Positions 24,047-33,414 of a stretch of DNA of 44,623 bases are shown one piece after another. Source of the DNA: Euprymna scolopes (lineage: Eukaryota > Mollusca > Cephalopoda > Sepiida > Sepiolidae). Position numbers and translations under genes: made by a program. Where the stretch lies: the NCBI GenBank assembly GCA_024364805.1, contig CM044495.1:73297215-73341837 (forward strand). The letters are read 5' to 3'. How positions within the stretch are numbered: position 1 is the stretch's first letter; every line of letters starts with the position of its first letter. A model generated the notes under the pieces. It ran no database searches and was not told where the DNA came from. It saw only the letters and a program-made list of their open reading frames with translations.

Positions 24047-24214
24047 TAGCAAAAGTATCCGTCGTTGACTGGTTCAAAAACAGCCTACAAAAATGGACTC
24101 TGATTTATGAAAGTATGATAGGTTATGAAAAGGAAGGGTTGTAAATTTTGGTTGAATTTTGGGTATCAAAGCCAAAGCAAAATATGATGAAAGTAAAAAT
24201 AAAATAGATAAACC

Positions 24215-24620
24215 CCATACTGACACACATATCACAATATTCTATGGATCTATATTAAAAAAAACTTGTTAAACTTTGTGATATATTTCCATTCTATGGA
24301 GGTCAGGCGCGAACAAGCACCCCATAATTTTATTATACTATATTTCTTCAAACCGAAACATAATTATCAAAGTATACTTACGCAGATAGATATGAAACGT
24401 CTTTATTAAAGTTTGTGCCTATTCCCATTCTATGGAGGTCAGGATTGAACGCAGACCCCGCAATTTTATCATACTATCCCTATTTAAGTTAAATCACACT
24501 TATCAAAGTATGCTCAGGTACATCTATATCAAAAACGCTTGAAAACGTATTTTAATTTTATAATATTTTATTTCCATACTTTGTGGACCAGCCACGAACG
24601 CAGACCCCCACAATTTTAAT
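24215..24620 (+). repeat. Three tandem units of a ~140-bp repeat
   Basis: The anchor TTCCATTCTATGGAGGTCAG, or a diverged form of it, occurs at about 24288, 24425 and 24572. Each is followed by GCGAACGCAGACCCC-like and CAATTTTATNATACTAT blocks and, in the first two, by TTATCAAAGTATnCT. Spacing is 137 and 147 bp. Not coding. Confidence 0.8.
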
Positions 24621-24732
24621 GAACCACCGTTCTGCTGGATCAGAAATTCCCATTGCTGTGTCTCGATATATGTTCTATCATTATATGAAATCAGTTTTTT
24701 TTAAATAGCAACCATATAGACACCTATTTGTG

Positions 24733-24778
24733 ACCAGACACACACACATACATTCAGCTTTATATTATAGATATATAA
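24733..24778 (+). mobile_element. LINE/SINE-type 3' tail
   Basis: GACACACACACATACATTCA followed by GCTTTATATTATAGATATATA has the CA-rich plus TTATATTATAGAT layout seen at the 3' ends of many invertebrate RTE-type LINEs and their SINEs. It may be the end of an element that includes the tandem units at 24215-24620. No coding part is seen. Confidence 0.45.
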
Positions 24779-25039
24779 GTTTAATGATTAAAGTTAAATT
24801 CTGTAAATCAAAATATACACATATATTTAAGTTAAGAATTTATTGTTTGAATAAGGAATATATAGAGAAAAATCATGTTTATTTCCTTAATCCATGGATT
24901 TTACAAAAATGGCTTATATCATCAGAGGAAATGAAATGCAATTAGCAAAATTTACAATATATATAAGTATTTTGCTTTTCAGCACATATATTGAAAATGT
25001 TATTTTAATGGTAAATAGTTGTCATAGAAAAAAATCATA

Positions 25040-25320
25040 CAACCTAGGCAGTCCATTAGAACTCATTCTGATAATGGACTGCTCAGGTTTGGATTGGCCT
25101 GCACAATCAGCTGACCTCAATTTTATCGAAAACGTATGCCATTACATCAAGCAACATCTACACAATGATAAATTTTCAAATTTGGATGGGTTTTTGACAA
25201 AAATTAAAGAAAAGTGGGATGCCCTTTCCCCGGAGTATTGTTGCAGTCTAATTCAAGGAATTCCCAAGAGATTGTAGGCTGTCAAATTGTAGAAAGGCTC
25301 TGCTACTAAATATTTACTTA
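25040..25320 (+). pseudogene. Tc1-type transposase C-terminal remnant
   Basis: The peptide DCSGLDWPAQSADLNFIENV is the third catalytic block of Tc1 transposases (family form LDWPAQSPDLNPIEN, where the block's Asp and Glu are usual). Here SPDLNP reads SADLNF, with Asp and Glu kept. It continues KQHLHNDKFSN, LTKIKEKWDALS, CCSLIQGIPKRL and a stop at about 25277; after the stop the family's AVKxxKGxATKY ending is still readable to about 25312. Only about 80 of roughly 340 residues remain. Upstream sequence is unrelated except for a perfect 11-bp inverted repeat at 25048-25082. The fragment lies only about 120 bp before the Ty3/gypsy fossil. Confidence 0.85.
25048..25082. repeat. Perfect 11-bp inverted repeat with 13-nt loop
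   Basis: GCAGTCCATTA (25048-25058) and TAATGGACTGC (25072-25082) are exact reverse complements. They sit at the point where Tc1 homology starts, so they may mark a rearrangement junction. Confidence 0.8.
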
Positions 25321-25438
25321 TTTAATTTTTTTTTAAATTGACGTGAATACTAGAATATTTACAATTAAAAATCAAATATGAACAGGTAAACTTATAGAAG
25401 AATAAAAGGCTAATCAAATAAGGTATAGTATGTGTGAT

Positions 25439-25623
25439 TGTTAAATGTGGAATAACAAGAAGACATTGTTTTGGCACAAAATTATTTATTTATTAAAACA
25501 GAAAAATAGTAAAACGTTAGAGCAACAGATTATGTGAAATGCTCTGTCAGCCATATTAGAAAGTCTTTGTTTCCCGACCAAGGAGAAATAACTCTTTTCT
25601 TTCTGTTATCTCCATTTGTAACA
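25439..25623 (-). repeat. 3' LTR of the gypsy fossil
   Basis: A 185-bp repeat with TG...CA ends, the same length as its partner at 29953-30137. It begins TGTTAAATGTGGAAT and shares GTAAAACGTTAGAGCAAC with the partner. Confidence 0.92.
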
Positions 25624-25639
25624 TCTCCCATTTCAAATG

Positions 25640-26830
25640 TGATCCCTATAAGAGGTTTTATGTCGATCTATTTGTAAGGTTAGTGTTGGCTTACAAATTC
25701 ACTGGGTTCTTCTTGTTGGGACTTTGATATGAGACTTGCTTTGTTTATTATTTATAACTGGAAAACTTTGGGGTAATTCAAATGTGTCCAGTGACACAAG
25801 TAAAATGATGGCTGCATCATTTGCACGTCGCTCTGGAAGGGATAACAGATGAAGCTGATTGGCATGTCTAACCCAAATAGATGATTGTACATCTACGGCA
25901 TAGACGACATTGCCAGAACGGTGTATGATGCGAATTTGTGTCCATTTTTATCTACCATTTGGGTAGTCATTAGCCAACTCATTTGTCCTGGAAGGAATGT
26001 ACGGCGATTTGCTCCATGACGGCAATGAAACTGGCTTTCCACCATTTTGTTTCTTCTGTAAAATTGAGTTGTTGATGATCAAATAACATTAATTGGTAAA
26101 CGTAGTTTCCTATTCATAAGTGCTTTCCATTTGGGCAATTGTGATTTGGGGTAGCTCTGTAGCTACTTAAAAATATTTGCATTATCTCTTGAGTATTTCC
26201 TTCCTCTATTAATTTCAAGAGTGTTCTCTTGAAAGTGTCGACAAACCGTTCTGTTTGTCCATTTGAATGAGGATGGAAAGGTAGAGATCTAACGTGCTGA
26301 CTTCTGTTCTGTTTATAGAACTCCGCAAATTCCGCTGAAGTAAAAGCAGTCCCTTTATCTGAAACTAATACTTCAGGCACTCCCAACCTGCTGAACATGT
26401 CCTGTAGTTTTCTTAAAGTTTCTTTTTATGGGATGTTGCTCATCTGAAAGACCTCTTGTCATTTGCTGTAAGAATCAACTAGCACGAGATAATTTTGTCG
26501 ATTTATTGGTCCTGCAAAATCAATTTGCAGTCATGACCAAGGAATTCCTGGAGTTGGCCATGAATGTAATGTAGTTCTTCTGGGAAACTTTGCAACCAGT
26601 TGACATTTGGAGCAACACCTGACAAGTTCCTTTAATTGTTTGTCCATACTTGGCTAATATACATAACCACGTATCAAGGATTTCATCCGATTAATTCCCT
26701 GATGTCCCTGGTAAAATTGCCTATTTTGAAGATTAGATGCAACAACAACACGTTCAGCAAAAAGAATTCCATTTGTCTCAGACAAATAAGATCTCCGCTG
26801 AAAATTTGGTTGAAGATGGTGATCAGTTCA
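25640..26830 (-). mobile_element. Integrase region of the gypsy fossil
   Basis: Minus-strand peptides include SRLGVPEVLVSDKGTAFTSA and LPFHPHSNGQTERFVDTFKR, hallmarks of the retroviral-type integrase core. A C-terminal region (about 25730-26030) includes LPERRA-like text before the 3' LTR. Part of a fossil element; not functional. Confidence 0.88.
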
Positions 26831-27300
26831 CTTATTAGACCAGCTGGTAGAGTGGAAGTACAGAACATTTTGTAGTAGTGGGTCTGCGGCTGTAGCCTCC
26901 CGGATAATCTCAGATGTGACCGGTAGTGCCCGCACTGTGGAAACAAGTCTAGAGACACCTTCAGGTGCTACAGATATAGCAGCGATGACATTGTCTTGTA
27001 CAGCTTTCTGATGAGAACAGATGAGTCTGGATAACGCATCTACCTGCCCAATTTTTCTGCCTGATTGGGATTTTATGGAGAAACAATAATCCAACAGCAT
27101 AGTTGCCTATCTTTGTAAGCGGTTTGCTGCATGAACAGGAATTCCTTTCTTTGAACCAAAAATACGTGTAAGAGCTGTGTGGTCTGTGATCAGATTCAAA
27201 TGACGGCGTATAGCATTTTGTGAAATCTTTTTATAGCATAGATAATCGGTAGACCCTCTTTCTCAATTTGGTTATATTTTCATTTAGTGGGTTTCAATGA
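26830..27300 (-). mobile_element. RNase H / connection region of the gypsy fossil
   Basis: Peptide text SGRKIGQVDALSRL is the typical end of the gypsy RNase H domain (the N-x-x-A-D-A-L-S-R type motif) before the integrase linker. Fossil, not functional. Confidence 0.8.
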
Positions 27301-27385
27301 TTTTCATTCATTTGCAATGGCTTTTTCACTTTCATCAGAAAAATATGTGATATTACTGTCCCAACGTCATAGTCTGAAGCATCCG

Positions 27386-28250
27386 TCACAATAGTAATGT
27401 ATAATGATGGAGTGTATAGTGTTGCAATAGGTCTGAGTGAGGAAGTGATTTTATTTTTTCAAATGCTTCTTTGCATGTGCTTACCCAGTTCCATTTAGAA
27501 TCTTTTTGTAAAAAATGATGAAGAGGTCCACGTAATTTGTGCAATTCAGGTAAAAAGGAACCATAATGGCCTACAAGGTACAGAAAGGATCGTAGTGTTG
27601 AAACATCCGTTGGGAGTGGAATGTGTTTTATTCTTTGAATATTATCTGGATTTTGTTTTCGACCATTTTTGTCAAATAAAAATACAAGGTATTTCACAGA
27701 AGTTTGGAAAAAGTTGCATTTGTCAGGTCTTAAGTGGAATCCATATTGTTGAATTCGATCCAGCACAGAATTAAAGTTCCTCTTGAGATGTTCCTGTAAC
27801 GATTATGTCATCTATCTAGGCAGAACCCCCTGGCAATCCTATGAGCATTGCATCCACGGTTTATTGGAATATATCCTGGACTGAATTGACCCAGACGGAA
27901 GACGATTGAAACGAAATAATCCCTTGTGGGTGTTGATTGTGAGAATAGTTTTGGAATCTTCTTCAACTTCCATTCGTAAATATGCTTCTGTAAGGTCTAG
28001 TTTTGCAAAACAAGTTCCACCGTTGAGGGTTCAGAACAAATCATCTGGTACAGGTAGTGGATACTTGTGTGCCTCTAGTGCATCTTTTAATCCTGTGTGA
28101 AAATCCGCACACAGACGTACCGTGCCATAAGTCTTCTTCCCAATAACAGTAGGTGCTGCCCAGGAAGAGAAATCAGTAGGTGGGATTACTCCAGCTTGTT
28201 GAAGGTGGTCCAATTCTTTTGCACTGCAGCTAAAGCGGCGTATGGTGCAG
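27386..28250 (-). mobile_element. Reverse transcriptase region of the gypsy fossil
   Basis: Recognisable blocks are SSWAAPTVIGKKTYGTVRLC and YPLPVPDDLF (fingers/palm), then GFHLRPDKCNFFQTSVKYL, IQRIKHIPLPTDVSTLRSFL and EAFEKIKSL, the thumb/connection text of Ty3/gypsy polymerases. Fossil, not functional. Confidence 0.88.
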
Positions 28251-28299
28251 GACGCTTTGGACTAAAAACTGGCTTTGCATCAGACTTTAGTTTTAAAGT

Positions 28300-28800
28300 T
28301 GCTTTCACTTTCGTACAGCATCCTTGACCTTTTTGCAAAACGTTGCTGAACTTTTTTTTAAGAATGTATTAAAATATGTTTCAACACCTGTTGCAGCATA
28401 AACATTGAAAGAATTGAACATTGTATTCAGTGGAACATTGAAAAGATCAAGTTCCTCGATGAAGTCTAAACCAAGAAGATTCAGGATTGATGAATCAGAA
28501 ACATAGTATACCCCTATAAAATATTTTCTTTGAAAGAGAAATTGCATGTTAACTCACCAGTTAGTTATATTTTGTTTCCAGATGCACTGCAAGCAACATG
28601 CTTAGTGTCTTTAAGCATTGGTTTTTCTAATAACTCCCATGTTGAGTGTGAAATCAGAGTTATGTCGGAATCAGTATCGAATTGAAATTCTATTGGCTTG
28701 TTGCTTATCTCAACCAGTATATATTTCATACGAGTATGAAAATTGACATTAAACACAGCAAAAATTGAGTTTGTTGTAGATTTTTTGGAAACGCGTTGTC
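28300..28800 (-). mobile_element. Protease region of the gypsy fossil
   Basis: Text of the form EFQFDTDSDITLIS and SASGNKI, followed by LNLLGLDFIEELDLF nearer the polymerase, matches the retropepsin-like domain that precedes gypsy reverse transcriptase. Fossil, not functional. Confidence 0.75.
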
Positions 28801-28859
28801 ATTTTCTTATGAGTTTTGCCTCTGGTCGGTGAAGAGTTCATCCTAGTAGTTTTAAAGTT

Positions 28860-29733
28860 ATTTTTTCACAAAATCCGTCACGGTGACCAGGACGCGAACA
28901 GAGTTGACACATATGTTTTTTAAAAGGGCAAAAAACGTCCATAATGCATATCACCACGTGACTAACAGGGGGTTAGCGGCTTTTTATTCTTTCCAATCAG
29001 TAATTTTTATACATATTTTAAACTAAAAACATATGGAATAGCAGAATGTTGTTGTTGCACCATGAAAGTATCCCGTTTAAGATTTATCAAGCGTTGACAT
29101 CCTGTGGTCAGAATTTGCACTGTCATTTCTTTGTTTTTATTTAACGTAGATAAATGTGTGCGCACGTCAGTGTCTGCTGGAGATTGTAGCCCTGCGATAA
29201 AAATAAGGCATTTAAACTGGTCGTCTGTGAGTGATTTCAGTCGAAAATGTTCACACTGAACATTAACCACTCCAGCATATTTGGTAAAATCGTCATTAAC
29301 GCTTTTCGTCAACTTCAAACAATTGAATCGGATATCAAACAACGATGATGGCTCACCAAAAATGTCCGTTAACTGTGGCTACTGTTTCGTTAAATGTGAA
29401 ATTCTTTGGTTTCTTTGATAGAACGAAGTTTACATAACGTTCATTTTCAATAGAACCCAGTTTTCTAAGCAATAAACGGCTTTTCAGGTCATCGCTTTTT
29501 TTTCTTAAAAATCATTTTCATCGGTCAAAGCAAACGGAAAATATCTGTTTTAATTCCGGACTGAATTGAAAATCGGTCGTAGAATTTATAATATTATCAA
29601 AGGAGTTACTTACAGTTGACGAAGCCAAGTATGTATGAAATTGAAACATCAATGTTTCTATTAATTTGTTTTGTGCTCCAAGAAATTGTTCTAGCTGACC
29701 TCTAAGTATCATTTCCAGTAAAGTTGGATCCAT
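28860..29733 (-). mobile_element. Gag region of the gypsy fossil
   Basis: It starts with MDPTLLEMILRGQLEQFLGA and contains LTDDQFKCLIFIAGLQSP, a pattern common in gag proteins of this gypsy group. A zinc-knuckle pattern CX2CX4HX4C (CQLCSRPGHRDGFC) lies at 28868-28909. Fossil, not functional. Confidence 0.82.
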
Positions 29734-29952
29734 GACGAAGAAATAATGCAGTTATTTTTTTTTGTATTGTGCACAAAAGGGTTTTTTTTTTGCTTCCTAT
29801 GAACAAAAGGATTTTTTTTCGAAGAGACAAGCCCGTGGGATTTTTTTCAAAGAACACATGTGGTTCATACGACCGGGTTTGTTTATTTTTTAATACCTGT
29901 TCATCTCATCCTCATCGCCAAATCTGCTATGTTGACACGAAATATAAGTGGT

Positions 29953-30137
29953 TGTTAAATGTGGAATTACAAGAAGATATCGTTTTGGCACCAAATTATT
30001 TATTTGTTTAAATAGAAAAACAGTAAAACGTTAGAGCAACCTATTATGTGAAATGCTGTTTTAGCCATCTTGGGAAGTCTTCGTTTCTCGATCCAAGGGA
30101 GATAACTCGTTGCTTCCGGTTATTTCCTTTTATAACA
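29953..30137 (-). repeat. 5' LTR of the gypsy fossil
   Basis: 185 bp, TG...CA ends, pairs with 25439-25623. About 220 bp of untranslated leader (29734-29952) separate it from gag. A primer binding site could not be assigned with confidence. Confidence 0.92.
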
Positions 30138-30214
30138 GACTGTTTAAACAGTTATATAAATTTAGCTTAAATCTGTATTTTTTGAAAAAATTACAAGTGC
30201 GGACTTTCTTTTTG

Positions 30215-30218
<4 letters not shown>

Positions 30219-30295
<77 letters not shown>
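30219..30295. repeat. (TA)n microsatellite, 77 bp
   Basis: Uninterrupted AT run, the longest pure one in the window. Confidence 0.95.
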
Positions 30296-30297
<2 letters not shown>

Positions 30298-30447
30298 TAC
30301 TATGGTCGGTGTGTTTTACAGGCATAAAACTTGATATATCGTGTATTTTTTCCTCCGCAATACTTTGGATTAAAATTTTAGTTCGTAAAAGTAGCTTTTT
30401 ACTTTTCCGAGTATTTAGCGATGAAATTCTTTATGTAATAAGTATAC

Positions 30448-30545
30448 ATACATACATACATACATGCATGCATGCATGCATACATAAATATATATATATG
30501 CATGTACGTATGCATGTATGTATGTACGTATGCATGCATATATAA
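30448..30545. repeat. (CATA)n / (CATG)n compound microsatellite
   Basis: CATA iterations, then CATG iterations, then TATG/TACG iterations. The Cys/His/Ile-rich translation is an artefact. Confidence 0.9.
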
Positions 30546-30549
30546 ATTT

Positions 30550-30935
30550 GCAAGCGGTTTGACACGGCATTTAAATGTACAGAATATATTTAATCTACAA
30601 GAACCAACAACGACTACTAAGTTCCCCTGAAATATTGGAGATTAATCAAGAGTGCAGCGCGGCGTAAGAGCCATCCATGTACACATGAACGCACGGAATC
30701 AACCTAAAGAGATGGCAAGCTTCTGTCAAGATCTAGCAAATTAGCAACCACATATGAGAGAAAACCAAAGCCACAAAACCGAATCTGGCTTGCAGGAATC
30801 TATAAATGTAGACAAATTTGGGCAAATTTTATTGGTTTGTAAATACAGCTTCTTTTTAAGAAAATATTAAATTTTAACCATATAATACTGTAAGAATCGT
30901 AAGAATACACTTATGAGTTTTTATATACGATATAA
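30550..30935. other. Stretch without recognisable gene
   Basis: No family recognised between the microsatellite and the 5S-like element. Confidence 0.5.
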
Positions 30936-30937
30936 TG

Positions 30938-31250
30938 TCGTTGACACGCATGTTCTCGTCAGCTCACTGAACTTAAGCAAGGTTGAGCCTGGCTAATACA
31001 ATATTGGTTACTATTTGGGAATTCTAGGCGCTGTATGTGCTTTCTATTTATCTCGGCATTTCTCTCCATTCGTATTGAACCTCCACTTGTCACTGGTATT
31101 TAGCAATGTCGACTCAAGATAGGCCTGGTTAAAGATTGCACAGCTTTTGGCATTAAAATCCCACCCGCATGCACATTTATAGTGGGTATCATTAGTCTGT
31201 GAAGATTGAAGGACGCTTTTTATGTATGTACGTATATATGTATGTATGTT
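30938..31250 (+). mobile_element. 5S-rRNA-derived SINE-like element or 5S pseudogene
   Basis: 30938-31044 follows metazoan 5S rRNA from about nucleotide 1 to the 3' end, with gaps. Matching blocks are TTCTCGTC (5S GATCTCGTC), CTTAAGCAAGGTTGAGCCTG (5S GCTAAGCAGGGTCGGGCCTG), GGCTAATAC (GGTTAGTAC), TTTGGGAATTCTAGGCGCTG (CTGGGAATACCGGGTGCTG) and TGTGCTTT. The A-box part of the internal pol III promoter is well kept; the C-box part is eroded. About 170 bp of unrelated sequence follow and end in an ATGT-type simple repeat (31222-31250). Head, body and simple tail are the layout of a 5S-headed SINE (SINE3 type). A plain 5S pseudogene is the alternative. A functional 5S gene is unlikely given the divergence. 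Confidence 0.72.
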
Positions 31251-31401
31251 TGTAGCAATTGATCTATAGACTGTGGAATAATAACCAAAATTAAACGCGT
31301 ATAAATCTGTGTAGCTTAATTGCTAAATAGATTTTTAAAATTGCTAACTGGATCTACTTACGTATTGACCACAAGTAAATACTGAAAAGGGACACAGGGA
31401 A

Positions 31402-31403
<2 letters not shown>

Positions 31404-31460
<57 letters not shown>

Positions 31461-31497
31461 TATATATATATAGATATAGATATAGATAGATAGATAT

Positions 31498-31543
<46 letters not shown>

Positions 31544-31560
31544 TTGACAGATAGACATAT
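31404..31560. repeat. (TA)n / (GATA)n microsatellites
   Basis: TA run, GATA-type interruptions, a second TA run (31502-31540), then GACAGATAGACATA iterations. Tyr/Ile alternating translations are artefacts. Confidence 0.95.
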
Positions 31561-31569
31561 AGATAGGTG

Positions 31570-32640
31570 CCCCGTTTCGCATAGTGACTCATATCATGAG
31601 TCTGAGATTATTAAAATTGTTCGATATTCCATCATCATACACTTCTATACAGGATACTCAACCGATACGTATAAAAAGTCTGCTTTCGACTCTGTCATAT
31701 TACAGAACCATGCCTCTTATGTGATCTTGCATCAAGCGCCTCATAAAGTCTTTTCGTCAACAAGGAATATGATTAGAATAGTAAGAATATGACATTTTCA
31801 ACAATTGATGAGGTTGTGATCGCATTAATTCTATATAATTGTTAGCACTTATTCTTTTATTTAACAAACTTATAAGTTGGTTGTCTTGTTACGTTCGTTC
31901 GTATCTTGATTAGTATTTAGCCTAAGTTATTAACCGGCGTATAGTTGCATGCCAATGACCATCAAGTGACAGTGCGTACTTAGCCTCGTATTTCGGCTCA
32001 ATGTTGTTACAACGCAACACGCATCATTGTGATATGAGGAGGAGAGAATGATACTGACGTATAGACGGTCATGCTGTATACAAAAGGTTGCACACGGAAG
32101 CATGAATATAAAGGTATCATATTTTATAAGAAGAAGAATATATGCTTCATACTTTTCCTATTTCCGGGATATTTTCTGTCTTAACTATTGGGCTCTGTTA
32201 TAACATGCAACGACCAACACCATTACCGATTGAGAAACCTGTTTTTTCCTCTTTTGTGAAACCACAAAACAACACTTTATTTTCAAAATATAAATTTATT
32301 TCAGCTGTCTCAGTGGTCTTCGCAAGAAGTCTGCATTACGTTTCTACATGTTTGTTCTTTCCAGCCCCGCCTGGCTTTGATGCACGCCCGCTCACTCTCG
32401 TGACCGAACTCCAAAACCTCAATCTAATCGTCTTAACTTTTAGACCTGTCAGTTCCGTGTCGTGATTATCGAACGCACACGTCTACTAACGTATGAACTC
32501 TGTGACGTAGAGAACTGTTGAAAGTCATTTTGTTTATTTTTTAACTTAGCTAATCTATGTAAACGTTTTCAGTAAGAACCCATTGTTAAACAATTAATAC
32601 CTTCGAATATTAGTTATTTAAGCAATATCGCTGGATAGAT
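31570..32640. other. Stretch without recognised gene
   Basis: It contains a 107-codon plus-strand frame (32142-32465) with moderately complex composition but no domain I recognise. On the minus strand the same stretch has AATAAA signals (about 32275-32305). It could be a scrap of a mobile element; no call is justified. Confidence 0.4.
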
Positions 32641-32717
32641 AGATAAAATGATAGATGGCCAGATAGATAGATTGATAGTTTCTAATTTAACTTTGAACTA
32701 TGTTTTTTTGTTTTTTT

Positions 32718-33122
32718 NNNNNNNNNNNNNNNNNNNNNNNNNNNNNNNNNNNNNNNNNNNNNNNNNNNNNNNNNNNNNNNNNNNNNNNNNNNNNNNNNNN
32801 NNNNNNNNNNNNNNNNNNNNNNNNNNNNNNNNNNNNNNNNNNNNNNNNNNNNNNNNNNNNNNNNNNNNNNNNNNNNNNNNNNNNNNNNNNNNNNNNNNNN
32901 NNNNNNNNNNNNNNNNNNNNNNNNNNNNNNNNNNNNNNNNNNNNNNNNNNNNNNNNNNNNNNNNNNNNNNNNNNNNNNNNNNNNNNNNNNNNNNNNNNNN
33001 NNNNNNNNNNNNNNNNNNNNNNNNNNNNNNNNNNNNNNNNNNNNNNNNNNNNNNNNNNNNNNNNNNNNNNNNNNNNNNNNNNNNNNNNNNNNNNNNNNNN
33101 NNNNNNNNNNNNNNNNNNNNNN
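32718..33122. other. Assembly gap (405 N)
   Basis: Run of N. A T-rich tract precedes it and LINE-derived sequence follows directly, so the gap probably lies in repetitive DNA. Confidence 0.99.
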
Positions 33123-33160
33123 AACGATACATCAGAGACAAACTCGCAACATATCTTCTG
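33123..33160 (-). mobile_element. LINE remnant at the gap edge
   Basis: GAGACAAACTCGCAACATAT and CTTCTGTG closely match 4918-4947 inside the minus-strand LINE (AAGACAGGCTCGCAACATCT, CTTCTGTG). A LINE of this type therefore probably extends into the gap. Confidence 0.6.
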
Positions 33161-33334
33161 TGTTATTATCGAACATCATTATTTTTAGAGAGAACACTAA
33201 AGACACAGGAAATATCAAAGCCTAGTATTTGGAATGAAGAAATTATTAGTTTTTTTTCGGCACTTACAAGCGTGGTTTTTGCTGCTTGTCAATTTATTCG
33301 CTAATACGTCCATCGACATGAGTTCTATTTGGTC

Positions 33335-33412
33335 ATACATTATGCTTACTAGTAAAAAAGGCACAGGTTTTCAATATTTCAGCGATGGAGCAGAGGTTTA
33401 AGCTGGTCCGAC
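33335..33412 (-). mobile_element. LINE remnant
   Basis: Matches about 21765-21835 in the long minus-strand LINE. Shared words are ACTAGTAAAA / ACTTGTAAAA, GCACAGG / ACACAGA, and GCGATGGAGCAGAGGTTTAA / GCGATGGGACAGAGGTTGGA. Too short and decayed for coding, but it has the same strand and region order as the remnant at 33123-33160. Confidence 0.65.
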
Positions 33413-33414
33413 CG

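Larger units (their letters stand above)
25439..30137 (-). mobile_element. Ty3/gypsy LTR retrotransposon fossil (K02A2.6-like), 4.7 kb
   Basis: An element of 4,699 bp read on the minus strand, bounded by two 185-bp LTRs. Gag, aspartic protease, reverse transcriptase, RNase H and integrase regions follow in the Ty3/gypsy order. A purine-rich tract lies next to the 3' LTR (25624-25635). The protein text resembles the metazoan gypsy proteins commonly annotated as K02A2.6-like. It is a broken fossil: coding parts are interrupted at roughly ten or more places. I count about 30 differences between the two LTRs over 185 aligned positions (about 16%), which points to an old insertion, probably many millions of years, although no lineage rate is available here. 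No clear target-site duplication is seen. A Tc1 remnant lies just to the left and a long TA run just to the right. Confidence 0.92.

Noticed and set aside
27000-27030. Hammerhead-like CTGATGAG on the plus strand
   Set aside because: Antisense to the gypsy fossil's RNase H region; no supporting stems.
32142-32465. 107-codon plus-strand frame as a host exon, or the region as a solo LTR on the minus strand
   Set aside because: No domain, no splice context I trust and no paired repeat. The AATAAA words on the minus strand are weak evidence in AT-rich DNA.
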